NCBI GenBank assembly: GCA_016931085.1
Contig: JAFGFO010000419.1
Coordinates: 1-24,637 of the forward strand
Reading direction: 5' to 3'
Length of the DNA: 24,637 bases
Origin: Thermoflexales bacterium
GTDB taxonomy: Bacteria > Chloroflexota > Anaerolineae > Fen-1058
Shown here one piece after another: positions 9,344 to 16,563 of this stretch. Every line of letters starts with the position of its first letter. Position 1 is the stretch's first letter. Under the pieces are notes generated by a model that saw only the letters and a program-made list of their open reading frames with translations, was not told the DNA's origin and ran no database searches. The position numbers and the translations under genes were made by a program.

Positions 9344-9529
9344 TCAGAGGCACAACCCCGGGCAGCGCTTGAACGCTCGATTCCGTCTATCTTCCCCTCC
9401 ACCCCGCAGCCAATCGAGTACAGTGGCCAACCAACGGGCAAACCACAAAAGTAGGCGCCGTCCATCGGGTGACAGGCGGCTGATCAACGCTTCTAGCATA
9501 TCAACCAGCCACTGCCTGTTCTTTTTCAT
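9344..9529 (-). CDS. Small hypothetical protein (61 aa)
   Basis: A 61-residue, strongly basic ORF (MKKNRQWLVDML...). Its start ATG is preceded by GGAGGT with a five-base spacer, a better ribosome binding site than many of the larger genes here. A Trp/Leu-rich amphipathic segment (LLLWFARWLATVLDWL, about residues 26-41) suggests a membrane-surface helix. It lies between the XRE regulator gene and the PDZ sensor gene on the same strand. No family is recognised. The strong ribosome binding site is the main reason to call it. Confidence 0.5.
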   Translation of the reverse strand: MKKNRQWLVDMLEALISRLSPDGRRLLLWFARWLATVLDWLRGGGEDRRNRAFKRCPGLCL

Positions 9530-9608
9530 CCTTTACCTCCCCCGTTGCCCTTTTTCTTGGTTGACCCACTCGGGCGAGTTGCGAGGTGCTACAATCGATA
9601 ACGCGCTC

Positions 9609-9995
9609 TCACGTCCTCCCAGATAGCTTCTTGGCCGCCCGCTTTGACGCCCCCTTCTGCGCCTCCTCCTTCAGCAATGCCTGTGCCATGCGAAGTAGCA
9701 TGCCCAGGTCCTTGTCGTCGAGGAATTTGATAATGTCCATCAACTCGCGGGTGGTGGGATCCTCGCCCGAGCGGGGCGCGGTGGGCAAGTGCCCGGCCCG
9801 ATATAAAACTTCGCTGGTGGAGATGCCAAAGGCTTGGGCGATGCCTATACAAACTTTTGGACCTGGCTGCTGCCCATTGGCAACCAGGGAAATGCTACCA
9901 TGAGATAAACCCCCACGCCGAGCCAGCTCTCGGTACGACCAGCCGCGTGTTTCGATTTCGCCGTTTAGCCAATTCACAAAGCTTTGAGTGTCCAT
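9609..9995 (-). CDS. XRE-family helix-turn-helix transcriptional regulator
   Basis: A 128-aa protein. Residues ~5-65 form a Cro/C1-type HTH (WSYRELARRGGLSHGSISLVANGQQPGPKVCIGIAQAFGIS, quoted here only to mark its extent: the recognition helix is around GLSHGSISLVANG). The C-terminal half is a helical tail with a Lys/Arg-rich end, perhaps for dimerisation. ATG 9995 with AGGTC upstream is preferred over a TTG at 10052. The gene is divergent from the recombinase block, and a promoter with palindromes lies between the two. It probably represses that promoter, itself, or both, as phage and ICE repressors do. The operator assignment is inference. Confidence 0.85.
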   Translation of the reverse strand: MDTQSFVNWLNGEIETRGWSYRELARRGGLSHGSISLVANGQQPGPKVCIGIAQAFGISTSEVLYRAGHLPTAPRSGEDPTTRELMDIIKFLDDKDLGMLLRMAQALLKEEAQKGASKRAAKKLSGRT

Positions 9996-10065
9996 TTTTT
10001 GACCTATTTCAACCAAAATTTTACCATCAAGTAGTGGTCTTTTGCTGTCCAAAATGGATAAATAC

Positions 10066-10094
10066 TTGACAAACGGCGCGCGACGGTGTATACT
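10066..10094 (+). promoter_or_regulatory. Near-consensus sigma70-type promoter
   Basis: TTGACA at 10066-10071 and TATACT at 10089-10094 are separated by exactly 17 bp. The predicted transcription start is about 10101, inside a palindrome. It reads toward the recombinase genes and leaves a leader of about 140 nt before GTG 10242. Confidence 0.75.
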
Positions 10095-10126
10095 TGTCTA
10101 ATAAATAGACATTACGGCTACGTAAT
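10095..10126. promoter_or_regulatory. Two adjacent palindromes overlapping the transcription start (candidate operators)
   Basis: TGTCTA-N5-TAGACA spans 10095-10111 and ATTACG-N4-CGTAAT spans 10111-10126, back to back. Both arm pairs are perfect. They begin one base after the -10 box, the usual place for a repressor operator, and the divergent XRE regulator gene is the obvious partner. A recombinase core site is an alternative, since tyrosine recombinases also bind inverted repeats around a short spacer. Confidence 0.5.
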
Positions 10127-10241
10127 ATACAATCGGGCATACTCGCAGCTCGAAACACGCAATTGTATTCTAACACAAAAGCACTAGCGGCGAACGACGA
10201 AATAGACACGATAACAAGCAATAATAACGATTGGCAAAACA

Positions 10242-10721
10242 GTGAGTGGCAAAACTCGGCAACGTGACGATAAACGCGCCAGGCGGCTGCCGCCTGACAC
10301 GCTCCACAAGCTGCTCAGCCTGCCGGACGGCAGTCTGAAAGGCATGCGCGACCGGGCCATGATGGCTTTGATGGCCAACGGCCTGCGCGTGGGCGAGATT
10401 CAGCGCCTCAACGTGGACGACGTCGACCTGGACGCCGGCGTCATCCGGGTGCTTGGCCGCAGCGGCCCTTCAGTCCTTGGCTTGACAGAGCAAGCCTGCA
10501 CGGCGCTGCGCGCATGGATGGGGGCGCGCCGGCTGATGGGCATGGAAGATAGGGCCGTATTTGTCGCGCTGCGCCAGACGTACGGCCGCAAGCGTCCCGG
10601 CCGGCGCCCCAACGAACGCACGATCCGCCAGATTGTGGACTCGTACCTGGCCAGGCTGGGCAACAAGTGCGCCCAGCTCAGTTGTGATGCACTTCGACTT
10701 TCCAGCCGCCCCGCAACCTGA
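10242..10721 (+). pseudogene. Degenerate, truncated tyrosine recombinase (catalytic-domain remnant)
   Basis: The 159-aa reading frame matches the start of a phage-integrase catalytic domain: GMRDRAMMALMANGLRVGEI carries the first catalytic Arg (R49). The rest of the active site is lost. The KGxK strand has become GRSGPS, and the HxxR box, normally HALRHTFAT, appears as DALRLSSRPAT with the His replaced by Asp. The frame ends before the second His and the Tyr nucleophile. There is no N-terminal SAM-like DNA-binding domain and no clear ribosome binding site before GTG 10242, the only start in the frame. It lies just upstream of an intact recombinase gene. I read it as a decaying paralogue. A short regulatory protein is possible but less likely. 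Confidence 0.6.
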
Positions 10722-10765
10722 CCGCTATCTCTTCTCTATATGCGGGGGGAGTAGGCAAGCGTGAG

Positions 10766-11668
10766 GTGAGCTATCAGGCGATGAATGCAATGACACTATT
10801 CAATGATTTCGATGCCGAGCTGACCCGCCAGGGCAAGAGCGCCATCACCCGGCGCGGCTACCTGGCCGATCTCAACGACTATGCCTCCTGGATCGAGCAA
10901 ACTTACGGCGAGCCGCTCGACCCCACCCAGATCACGGCCGACGACGTGCGCGCTTACCTGGCTTACCTGGCCACCGTGCGGCGCGCCAGGCCCTCCACCA
11001 CCAATCGCAGGCGAGCAGCCCTGCGCGCCTTTTGCCGCTGGGCCGTGGAACGCGGGCTCCTCAAGACCGACCCCACGGCCGAAACCAGGGGCATCAGGCA
11101 AACCAAGTCACCGCCCAAGGCACTCGAACGCGCCGAGCTCAACCGCATACTGCGCCGGGCCCAGCAGTGGGGCAACCCGCTGCATATCGCCATCGTGACG
11201 ACGCTGGCCAATACAGGTCTGCGCGTCAGCGAGCTGTGCGACGTGGCCGTTGGCGACGTCGAGATCAAGCCGCGTTCGGGCAAGCTGCTGGTGCGCTTGG
11301 GCAAGGGTGAAAAATCGCGCGAGATCCCGCTCAACGGCGACGTACGGCGCGCCTTGGGCGATTACCTGGCCGTGCGCCGCCAGCCGGCCGATGGCGACCA
11401 TCTTTTTGTCAGCCAGCGCGGCGCAGCCATTACGCCCGCCGGCGTGTGGCGCATCGTCAACAAGTACGGGCGGCACGCCGGCATCAAGGGCGTATCGCCC
11501 CATGTGCTCAGACATACCTTCGCCACGCTGCTCTTGCGCGAAGGCGACGTCGACCTGGTGACGGTGAGCGATTTGCTGGGGCACGAAAATATCAATACGA
11601 CCGCGCGCTATACCCGCTCGACCGAGGCGGACAGGCAGGCCGCCGTCGAAAAGCTGGCCCTGCCCTAA
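10766..11668 (+). CDS. Tyrosine recombinase/integrase, XerC/XerD type
   Basis: A complete 300-aa recombinase. Residues ~10-100 are the SAM-like core-binding domain and ~115-298 the catalytic domain. All active-site residues are visible: R153 (TGLRVSEL), K180 (LGKGEKSR), H246 and R249 (HVLRH), H273 (LGHENI) and the nucleophile Y282 (ARYTR). These enzymes cut and rejoin DNA between short inverted repeats through a 3'-phosphotyrosine link. Here it most likely integrates and excises the element, although dimer resolution is possible. The start is uncertain: GTG 10766 or ATG 10781; a GAGGTGA lies at 10763-10769. It follows the degenerate recombinase on the same strand and precedes the membrane protein genes by 41 bp. 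Confidence 0.93.
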   Translation: MSYQAMNAMTLFNDFDAELTRQGKSAITRRGYLADLNDYASWIEQTYGEPLDPTQITADDVRAYLAYLATVRRARPSTTNRRRAALRAFCRWAVERGLLKTDPTAETRGIRQTKSPPKALERAELNRILRRAQQWGNPLHIAIVTTLANTGLRVSELCDVAVGDVEIKPRSGKLLVRLGKGEKSREIPLNGDVRRALGDYLAVRRQPADGDHLFVSQRGAAITPAGVWRIVNKYGRHAGIKGVSPHVLRHTFATLLLREGDVDLVTVSDLLGHENINTTARYTRSTEADRQAAVEKLALP

Positions 11669-11709
11669 ACACCGATGTACCTGGATGGGTGCGAAAGCGA
11701 GGTGAAGCA

Positions 11710-12591
11710 GTGAAAGCAAGGCTCAGACACCGCGTGATGACGCTGGCCGCAGCAGCCGGCGGTATCTTGTTCTTTGTCGTCCTGGTCACCGCCCTGGCCG
11801 CGTGCCAGGTCGAGCTTGACGGGAGCGGCCTCGTCGTGCGCGATCCGGTGCGCGAGGCGGAAGCGACCCGTGTGGCCACAGCCGCCAGGGATGAGGCCGC
11901 CCGGCGCGCCATCGAGCGCCAGGCCCTCCAGGCCCAGGCCGACCAGGCGCGTGCCGAGGCCGAGGCCACCTGGAACGCTGTGCCGGCTGCCACGCTGCGC
12001 AATGTGCTGATCTTTACCGGCACGGGCACGGGCGTGCTGGTCTTGTTCGTCGGCAGCGCCTTTGCGCTGGTCGCCTGGCTGAACAAGCGAGCCACTGCCA
12101 TTTACCCCAACCGCACCGGGCAGTACCCGGTGATCGTCCGGCACGGGCTGGGGTGGGTCGCCTTTCACGACCCGAATCGCGGGCTGGGACCTGGCTCGAT
12201 CTACCGCACGCCGACCGTCTTTGAGCAGGCAGCCAACGCCGCTGCCGCTCTGGCTAGCGCGATTGTTGCCATTCGCCGGGGCGAAATGCCCGCCTTGTCG
12301 CCGACCGGGATCACGGCTCACTATCCGCTGCCCGGTTCCGAAAGCACCATGGCCCAACTGGCCACCCAGGCCCAGGCCGTGTCGTTGATGGCCGCTGCCA
12401 CGAGGGGAGATGAAAACCCGCGCGTCAAGCAGCAGGTGGGGCTGGTGGCCAGGTCGCTGATCAGCCCGGCCTCGCAGTTGCGCCCGGCCTTGCCGCCGGT
12501 GACGGTGCTTCAGGCCGAAGACGCCGAGGGCTTTATTCGCGAGCTTTTGCTTTCGGCGCCCGAGGAAATCGCCGCAGGAGGGATAGTGTGA
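11710..12591 (+). CDS. Two-segment membrane protein with coiled coil (paralogue of the next gene)
   Basis: A 293-aa protein of no family I recognise. A hydrophobic N-terminal segment (residues 9-31) ends in LAAC (C32), which resembles a lipobox. An Ala/Arg/Glu-rich coiled coil (about 45-88) follows, then a second TM helix (about 99-124) and a cytoplasmic region. The tail contains RPALPPVTVLQAEDAEGFIREL, closely parallel to a motif in the next protein. Start GTG 11710 has GAGGTGA just upstream; the reading frame continues farther upstream but overlaps the recombinase gene there. Its stop overlaps the next start in GTGTGA. Placed directly before the FtsK-like translocase gene, the pair may form a membrane channel or anchor. 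That role is inference. Confidence 0.75.
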   Translation: MKARLRHRVMTLAAAAGGILFFVVLVTALAACQVELDGSGLVVRDPVREAEATRVATAARDEAARRAIERQALQAQADQARAEAEATWNAVPAATLRNVLIFTGTGTGVLVLFVGSAFALVAWLNKRATAIYPNRTGQYPVIVRHGLGWVAFHDPNRGLGPGSIYRTPTVFEQAANAAAALASAIVAIRRGEMPALSPTGITAHYPLPGSESTMAQLATQAQAVSLMAAATRGDENPRVKQQVGLVARSLISPASQLRPALPPVTVLQAEDAEGFIRELLLSAPEEIAAGGIV

Positions 12592-13577
12592 AGCGCTGGA
12601 TGGCCGCTGTGCTGGGTGCGCTTGCAACTGCTGTTCTAGTGCTTGCCCTGTCGATCCCGCCCCTGCCCGCCGGGGCGCAAGGCGCTGCGACCGTGGGAAG
12701 TGAGGGCGGTCAGACTTCGCCAGGTGTAGTGGATGCCCTGCGAACCAGGTCCGCGCTCGACGCCGCGGCCACGACCAGTGCCCTCGGCGCGGCTCAGCGG
12801 GCCGCTTCTGACCAGGCTGCCGCCCGCGCGGCAGCGGCCCGCGCGGCTCAGTCGGCCGCCATCGCCACTCAAACGGCCATCGCTTCGAACGCGATGCTCG
12901 ACATGGCCCGGCAGACAGTCGAAGCGGCCAGCCTGGCGGCGACCGTCCAGCTCCAGGAAACGCAGACGGCGCTGGAGGTGCAGGCCGCCCAGACTCGCGC
13001 GGCAGTCGAGCACCAACAGACACGCGAGGCGATGAAGGAGCTTGCCCGCGGACGGACGGCTACCGCCAGGGCGGACGAGAGAAACGCAGCCGGAACCGTC
13101 GCAGCCGTCCAGGCCACGACCACCCGGCAGGCAGTGGCAGCCGCCTACCAACAGAGATCGGAGGATACGGTCTACGGTGCGGCCGTCCTGATTTTGCTTG
13201 TCATCGTCGTAGGGACAGGTTACGTCGGGTCGAGGGTGGCTGCCGCCTTGGGAGCTTGGGCCAATCACTTGCATCCCCCGCCTGCCAATCCACCGGCCGG
13301 GTCGCCGGTGGAGGTGAGGGGGGATAGTGTTGGTGGGGCGGCGTGCGGTGCGTCCCTGGCGGGAGATGGTGTCGTGATCGACGTCTCGCCCCATTCGCAG
13401 GCGCGCTCGCTGGCGCACAGGCTATCGCCCAGGCTGCCGCCTGTCATCGTTTTCAATGGTCCACAGGCCGTGCAGGCGATCGAGCACGTGCTCAAGGACC
13501 TGCCGCTGGATCATTCGTCTGAGGACGTGAACCCCTTTGCCGATCCCGCCTCGCCGGCGGGCGTGGACGGCGCGTGA
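12588..13577 (+). CDS. Ala-rich coiled-coil membrane protein (paralogue of the preceding gene)
   Basis: A 329-aa protein with a signal peptide or TM anchor (residues 1-31, ending PPLPAGAQGA). A very long Ala/Gln/Thr-rich coiled coil spans about 50-192, a TM helix about 195-214, and a Pro-rich cytoplasmic tail of ~115 residues follows. The tail repeats the neighbour's motif as RLPPVIVFNGPQAVQAIEHVL. GTG 12588 overlaps the previous stop by four bases and has AGGAGG upstream, so translation is coupled. The layout (long extracytoplasmic coil between two membrane segments) would suit an envelope-spanning assembly or a mating-contact factor. No family is recognised. Composition is strongly biased toward Ala, so database hits outside close relatives would need care. 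Confidence 0.75.
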   Translation: MKRWMAAVLGALATAVLVLALSIPPLPAGAQGAATVGSEGGQTSPGVVDALRTRSALDAAATTSALGAAQRAASDQAAARAAAARAAQSAAIATQTAIASNAMLDMARQTVEAASLAATVQLQETQTALEVQAAQTRAAVEHQQTREAMKELARGRTATARADERNAAGTVAAVQATTTRQAVAAAYQQRSEDTVYGAAVLILLVIVVGTGYVGSRVAAALGAWANHLHPPPANPPAGSPVEVRGDSVGGAACGASLAGDGVVIDVSPHSQARSLAHRLSPRLPPVIVFNGPQAVQAIEHVLKDLPLDHSSEDVNPFADPASPAGVDGA

Positions 13578-13588
13578 GCGAGGTAAAG

Positions 13589-15031
13589 ATGGACGCTATG
13601 CACAACACAGCCCTGGGATACCCGGCCGCGAGGCAAGTATCGTCGCCGCTCGTGCCCACCGCCGAGTTCATCGGCGGCAAGATGGTGCGGACGCTCAAGT
13701 ATTACGTCCACGTCATCAACAAGACAGATGGGCGTCTGTTCGAGATCCCGCTCCGCGCGATTTACCTGGCCGGCGACGCCTATGCCGCCTACGAGGTCGA
13801 CGTGGAACGCCTGGGGCACGTGCGGGTGGCGACGCTGATTGAAAAGGACCTCCTGGTGCAGCTCAAGGCCATCATCGGACTGCCGGTGTGGGTGACGGAA
13901 AAGAACGGCGTGACCTACGTGGTGCAGCTCAAGCCGCGCCCACGCGTGCGGCTGCCGGCAAAGGTCGCACTCGATCTGGCTCAGCGCCCGGCCGGCGAGT
14001 ACGTCATTGGCTTTGGGCAGTCACACCGGGGGCCGGTCTGGAAAGATCTGCGCCACCTCACGCACATCATCGTGGCCGGGTCGAGCGACAGCGGCAAGTC
14101 TGCCTTTCTGCGCAGCCTGGTTTACCAACTCGCGCGCCAGCCTTTGCCGGTCGAGCTATACCTGGCCGATATGGAGGGATTGACCTTTGCCTGGGCCGAG
14201 AGCTGGCCAATTCTTCAAGCCCCCATCGCCCAGGACGTGGAAAGCGCCACGCGGCTTGCCGGCAAGCTCCTGGCCGAGATCGACCGCCGCTCTGTGCTGT
14301 ACGCGGCCACTGGGCGCTTTCCCGAATCTCTGGCCGAGTATCACGAAGCTTGCTCCCCTCCCCGCGCCGGGGAGGGGTCGGGGGAGGGGCCCAGGCTTCC
14401 CTGGATCGTGGCCATCTTTGACGAATTCAGCGCCTTGATCGAGGCGGCCGGCAGGAACAGCGAGCTGGCGCGCTACATCAGCCAGTTGGCCATGCGTAGC
14501 CGCAAGTACGGTGTCACGCTGGTGCTGGCCGGGCAGGATTTCAAGGCCAACCTGCTCGACACGCGCATCACCAACCAACTAAAAACACGCGTCCAGTTCC
14601 GCTGCGCCCGGCGCGAGCAGAGCGAGGTGGTGTTGGGGCAAGGCGGCGCGGAGCACATCACCATCCCCGGCCGTGCCCTGGTGCGGCTGGATGGAGAGAG
14701 TCTTGAGGTGCAGACCTTCTGGGTCGACAAAAAGACCGTCGTCGAGGCCTCGCGCCAGGTCGCTGCCGCCGTGCAGTCCAAGCCGCTGCTCAGTCCCGAC
14801 GAACAGGCGGTGGCCAATCTGCTGCTCAAATCGGTTGAGGCTGGCGGCGAAGGAGGGATATTCCGGATCGACTACCTGGCGGCCAAGCTGGCCAGGCGTG
14901 TGTCGCGCAACAAGATCAAGGCTATCGGCCAAAAGTGGGAGGCGTGCGGCTGGCTGCTCAAGCCGGACAAGGTCACTGAGGGGCGTGCTATCTCGGACGA
15001 ATTTCGCCGCCTGGCTAAGGCAGGTGGGTAG
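13589..15031 (+). CDS. FtsK/SpoIIIE-type DNA translocase with C-terminal winged helix
   Basis: A 480-aa ATPase. Walker A GSSDSGKS lies near residues 164-171, within the FtsK-like context HIIVAGSSDSGKSAFLR, and Walker B IVAIFDEFSAL near 273-283. QLAMRSRKYGVTLVLAGQ is the typical following helix and strand. An N-terminal ~130-residue mixed domain precedes it, and residues ~395-475 look like a winged helix (FRIDYLAAKLARRVSRNKIKAIGQKWEACGWL region). FtsK-type pumps move double-stranded DNA; in AICEs a single such protein drives conjugative transfer. No TM segment is present, so the two preceding membrane proteins may anchor it. ATG 13589 with GAGGT is preferred; GTG 13574 would overlap the previous stop. 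A GEG-type palindrome insertion adds about 13 residues between the Walker motifs. Confidence 0.9.
   Translation: MDAMHNTALGYPAARQVSSPLVPTAEFIGGKMVRTLKYYVHVINKTDGRLFEIPLRAIYLAGDAYAAYEVDVERLGHVRVATLIEKDLLVQLKAIIGLPVWVTEKNGVTYVVQLKPRPRVRLPAKVALDLAQRPAGEYVIGFGQSHRGPVWKDLRHLTHIIVAGSSDSGKSAFLRSLVYQLARQPLPVELYLADMEGLTFAWAESWPILQAPIAQDVESATRLAGKLLAEIDRRSVLYAATGRFPESLAEYHEACSPPRAGEGSGEGPRLPWIVAIFDEFSALIEAAGRNSELARYISQLAMRSRKYGVTLVLAGQDFKANLLDTRITNQLKTRVQFRCARREQSEVVLGQGGAEHITIPGRALVRLDGESLEVQTFWVDKKTVVEASRQVAAAVQSKPLLSPDEQAVANLLLKSVEAGGEGGIFRIDYLAAKLARRVSRNKIKAIGQKWEACGWLLKPDKVTEGRAISDEFRRLAKAGG
14355..14391. repeat. GEG-type palindromic repeat inserted in the translocase gene
   Basis: CCCCTCCCCG-CGC-CGGGGAGGGG is a perfect 10-bp stem with a 3-nt loop (14355-14377), followed by GGGGGAGGGG-like sequence to 14391. 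It encodes SPPRAGEGSGEGP in frame between Walker A and Walker B. Such RAGEGSGEG-coding palindromes are dispersed repeats in several high-GC bacteria. Confidence 0.6.
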
Positions 15032-15051
15032 GCCCCCTGTGTGTATAGGCG

Positions 15052-15121
15052 GTCAAACGGTCAAATGAGTCAAACGCGGTCAAATGGTCAAACAATCGAC
15101 GTTCAAACGTTCAACGTTCAA
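15052..15121. repeat. Direct hexamer repeats upstream of the parM-like gene (candidate centromere)
   Basis: GTCAAA occurs at 15052, 15060, 15069, 15079 and 15087, followed by GTTCAA at 15101, 15109 and 15116. Spacing is 7-10 bp within each set. They fill the gap before the parM-like gene, where type II plasmid partition systems carry the ParR-bound repeats. The following AACTCGAAACTCGTAACTC stretch (to about 15152) is also repetitive. Uneven spacing means simple intergenic repeat drift is a real alternative. Confidence 0.45.
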
Positions 15122-15165
15122 CTTGTAACCCATAACTCGAAACTCGTAACTCAATAGAGGTGAAA

Positions 15166-16197
15166 ATGAATACACAACCAATTCTTATCGGTGTGGATCA
15201 AGGGATGGGGGCCATCAAGCTGTTTGGCGCCCAGGGCGGCCTGCAGGTCGAGTCGCAGGTGTCCGTCGACGGCAGCCAGCGCGTGGCGCGCATGATGGGG
15301 CTGCGCAGTCGCAAGCCGCCGCTGCAGGTAAGTACCTCGGCCGGCTCGTTCTACGTTGGCCCTGGCGCTCACGATTGGGGCCGGCCGGTGGAAAACCTGG
15401 ATTATGAGCGGCTGACGGGCGCGCCGGAAATGATCGCCATGTTCTACGGCTGCCTGGCCCGCTATGCCCAGTGTTATGGCCCGCTCGATGCCCCGCTGGC
15501 GATCACCGTCGGCTTGCCGCTCGAACCGATGAGCGGCGACCCGGCCGGCGTGTCCGCCAACGTCGAGGCGGTGCGGCGCTGGATGAAGGGCAGCCACCAC
15601 TGGCAGGCCGACGGCATAAGCTGCCAGGTGGAGGTGGCCGACGTCAAGGTCACCTCGCAGCCGGTCGGCGCGCTGTTCGACTATTTGCTCGACGACGGCG
15701 GCGCGCTCGTCCCGGCCCGCAAGGCCAATCTCAAAAAGGAAATCGGCATCATCTCGGTCGGTTTCAACACGGTCGAGCTGCTGTGCGTGCGCGACAAGTC
15801 GCCGGTGCAGAAATTCACCGCCGGCGCCACGTCCGGCGTGCGCCGGCTGCTCGATATCGTCAATGCCCAGCGGCTCTACTCGCTGGGTGAGCTTGACGCC
15901 CAACTGCGCGCGGGGCAGTTGGATGTGTCCGAGGCGCTGCCGGTCTGGGCGCGCGAGGTGACGGGCTTTGTCGAGCGGCAGTGGGGCAATGCCTGGCGGC
16001 GCTTTGCGGTCGTGTTGGTCGTCGGCGGGGGAGCGATCCTGCTCAAGGATGTGCTGCCGCAGCGCTTCAACGGCCGGGCCGTCGTGCCGGACGATCCCGT
16101 GCTGTCCATCGCGCGCGGCCTGTACAAGCTGAGCTTGTCGCAGAGCCGCCCCAGGCGCAAGACCGGCCATGCCGCCAGCGAGGGCAGCGAGGCGTAA
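15166..16197 (+). CDS. ParM/Alp-type actin-like segregation ATPase
   Basis: A 343-aa protein with the actin-fold landmarks in order: phosphate-1 GVDQGMGAIK (residues 9-18), a phosphate-2 region IISVGFNTVEL (195-205) and the adenosine motif VVGGGA (285-290). Plasmid actins of this type polymerise into filaments that push replicated plasmid copies apart through a ParR adaptor bound to parC repeats. The phosphate-2 loop normally begins with Asp (DxGxxT), but Ser197 replaces it here, so the ATPase cycle may differ. ATG 15166 follows AGGTG closely; an in-frame GTG lies at 15160. A small RHH-like gene starts two bases after the stop, and hexamer repeats lie upstream. The whole therefore looks like a parC-parM-parR cassette. 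Confidence 0.78.
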   Translation: MNTQPILIGVDQGMGAIKLFGAQGGLQVESQVSVDGSQRVARMMGLRSRKPPLQVSTSAGSFYVGPGAHDWGRPVENLDYERLTGAPEMIAMFYGCLARYAQCYGPLDAPLAITVGLPLEPMSGDPAGVSANVEAVRRWMKGSHHWQADGISCQVEVADVKVTSQPVGALFDYLLDDGGALVPARKANLKKEIGIISVGFNTVELLCVRDKSPVQKFTAGATSGVRRLLDIVNAQRLYSLGELDAQLRAGQLDVSEALPVWAREVTGFVERQWGNAWRRFAVVLVVGGGAILLKDVLPQRFNGRAVVPDDPVLSIARGLYKLSLSQSRPRRKTGHAASEGSEA

Positions 16198-16199
16198 GG

Positions 16200-16451
16200 A
16201 TGCGAAACGCGCGTCGCGGCGGGCGAGGCCGCCCCAGGCTGGCGCAGGCCAGTCTCAGGATCAGCATCGACTTGCGGCTCCGGCCCGGCGAGGATGACGA
16301 CTTGATTGCCTATTTCCAGTCCGTCCCGCCGCGCCAGCGCGCGCCAGTCGTCAAGAGCGCCCTGCGCTCGGGCGGCATGCAAATCGTGAACGCCGGCTTG
16401 CCGGGCGAAGACGACGACCTGGACGAGATCGCCGGCAATCTCTTGTTTTGA
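16200..16451 (+). CDS. ParR-like ribbon-helix-helix adaptor (83 aa)
   Basis: An 83-aa protein with a basic N-terminus (MRNARRGGRGRPR), then a strand (LRISIDLRLR) and helices (GEDDDLIAYFQSVP and RQRAPVVKSALRSGG). This is the layout of ribbon-helix-helix DNA-binding proteins, and the wording of the helices resembles small ParR-like proteins. PGEDDDL occurs twice (near residues 30 and 69). Its ATG lies two bases after the stop of the actin-like gene, so translation is coupled. In type II partition, ParR binds repeats and caps the ParM filament, and the acidic C-terminus here could contact the filament. The family call rests on context plus a short pattern. Confidence 0.65.
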   Translation: MRNARRGGRGRPRLAQASLRISIDLRLRPGEDDDLIAYFQSVPPRQRAPVVKSALRSGGMQIVNAGLPGEDDDLDEIAGNLLF

Positions 16452-16563
16452 TTGATTTCTGGCTGGCATAAAATAGGCGCATTTTTTTGCCCGCCACAAA
16501 TTGTGCTGTGCCCAGGCGCGCGGGCCGTCACGTGGTGTGATGGTTATGTTTAGAGGTGATTTG

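Noticed and set aside
10048..10058. TCCA-AAA-TGGA palindrome near the -35 box
   Set aside because: Four-base arms are expected by chance; listed only as a possible extra operator.
11665..13023. 452-codon open frame on the minus strand
   Set aside because: Antisense to the two membrane-protein genes; the translation is a Pro/Arg/Gly-rich shadow without domain signals or a ribosome binding site.
15052..15152. CRISPR array
   Set aside because: The repeats are only 6-8 bp with 1-5 bp between them; there are no spacers and no cas gene apart from the Cas4-like domain of the primase fusion.
15151..16170. 339-codon open frame on the minus strand
   Set aside because: Antisense to the actin-like gene, whose motifs are clear; the shadow translation is His/Ala/Arg-rich with no motif.
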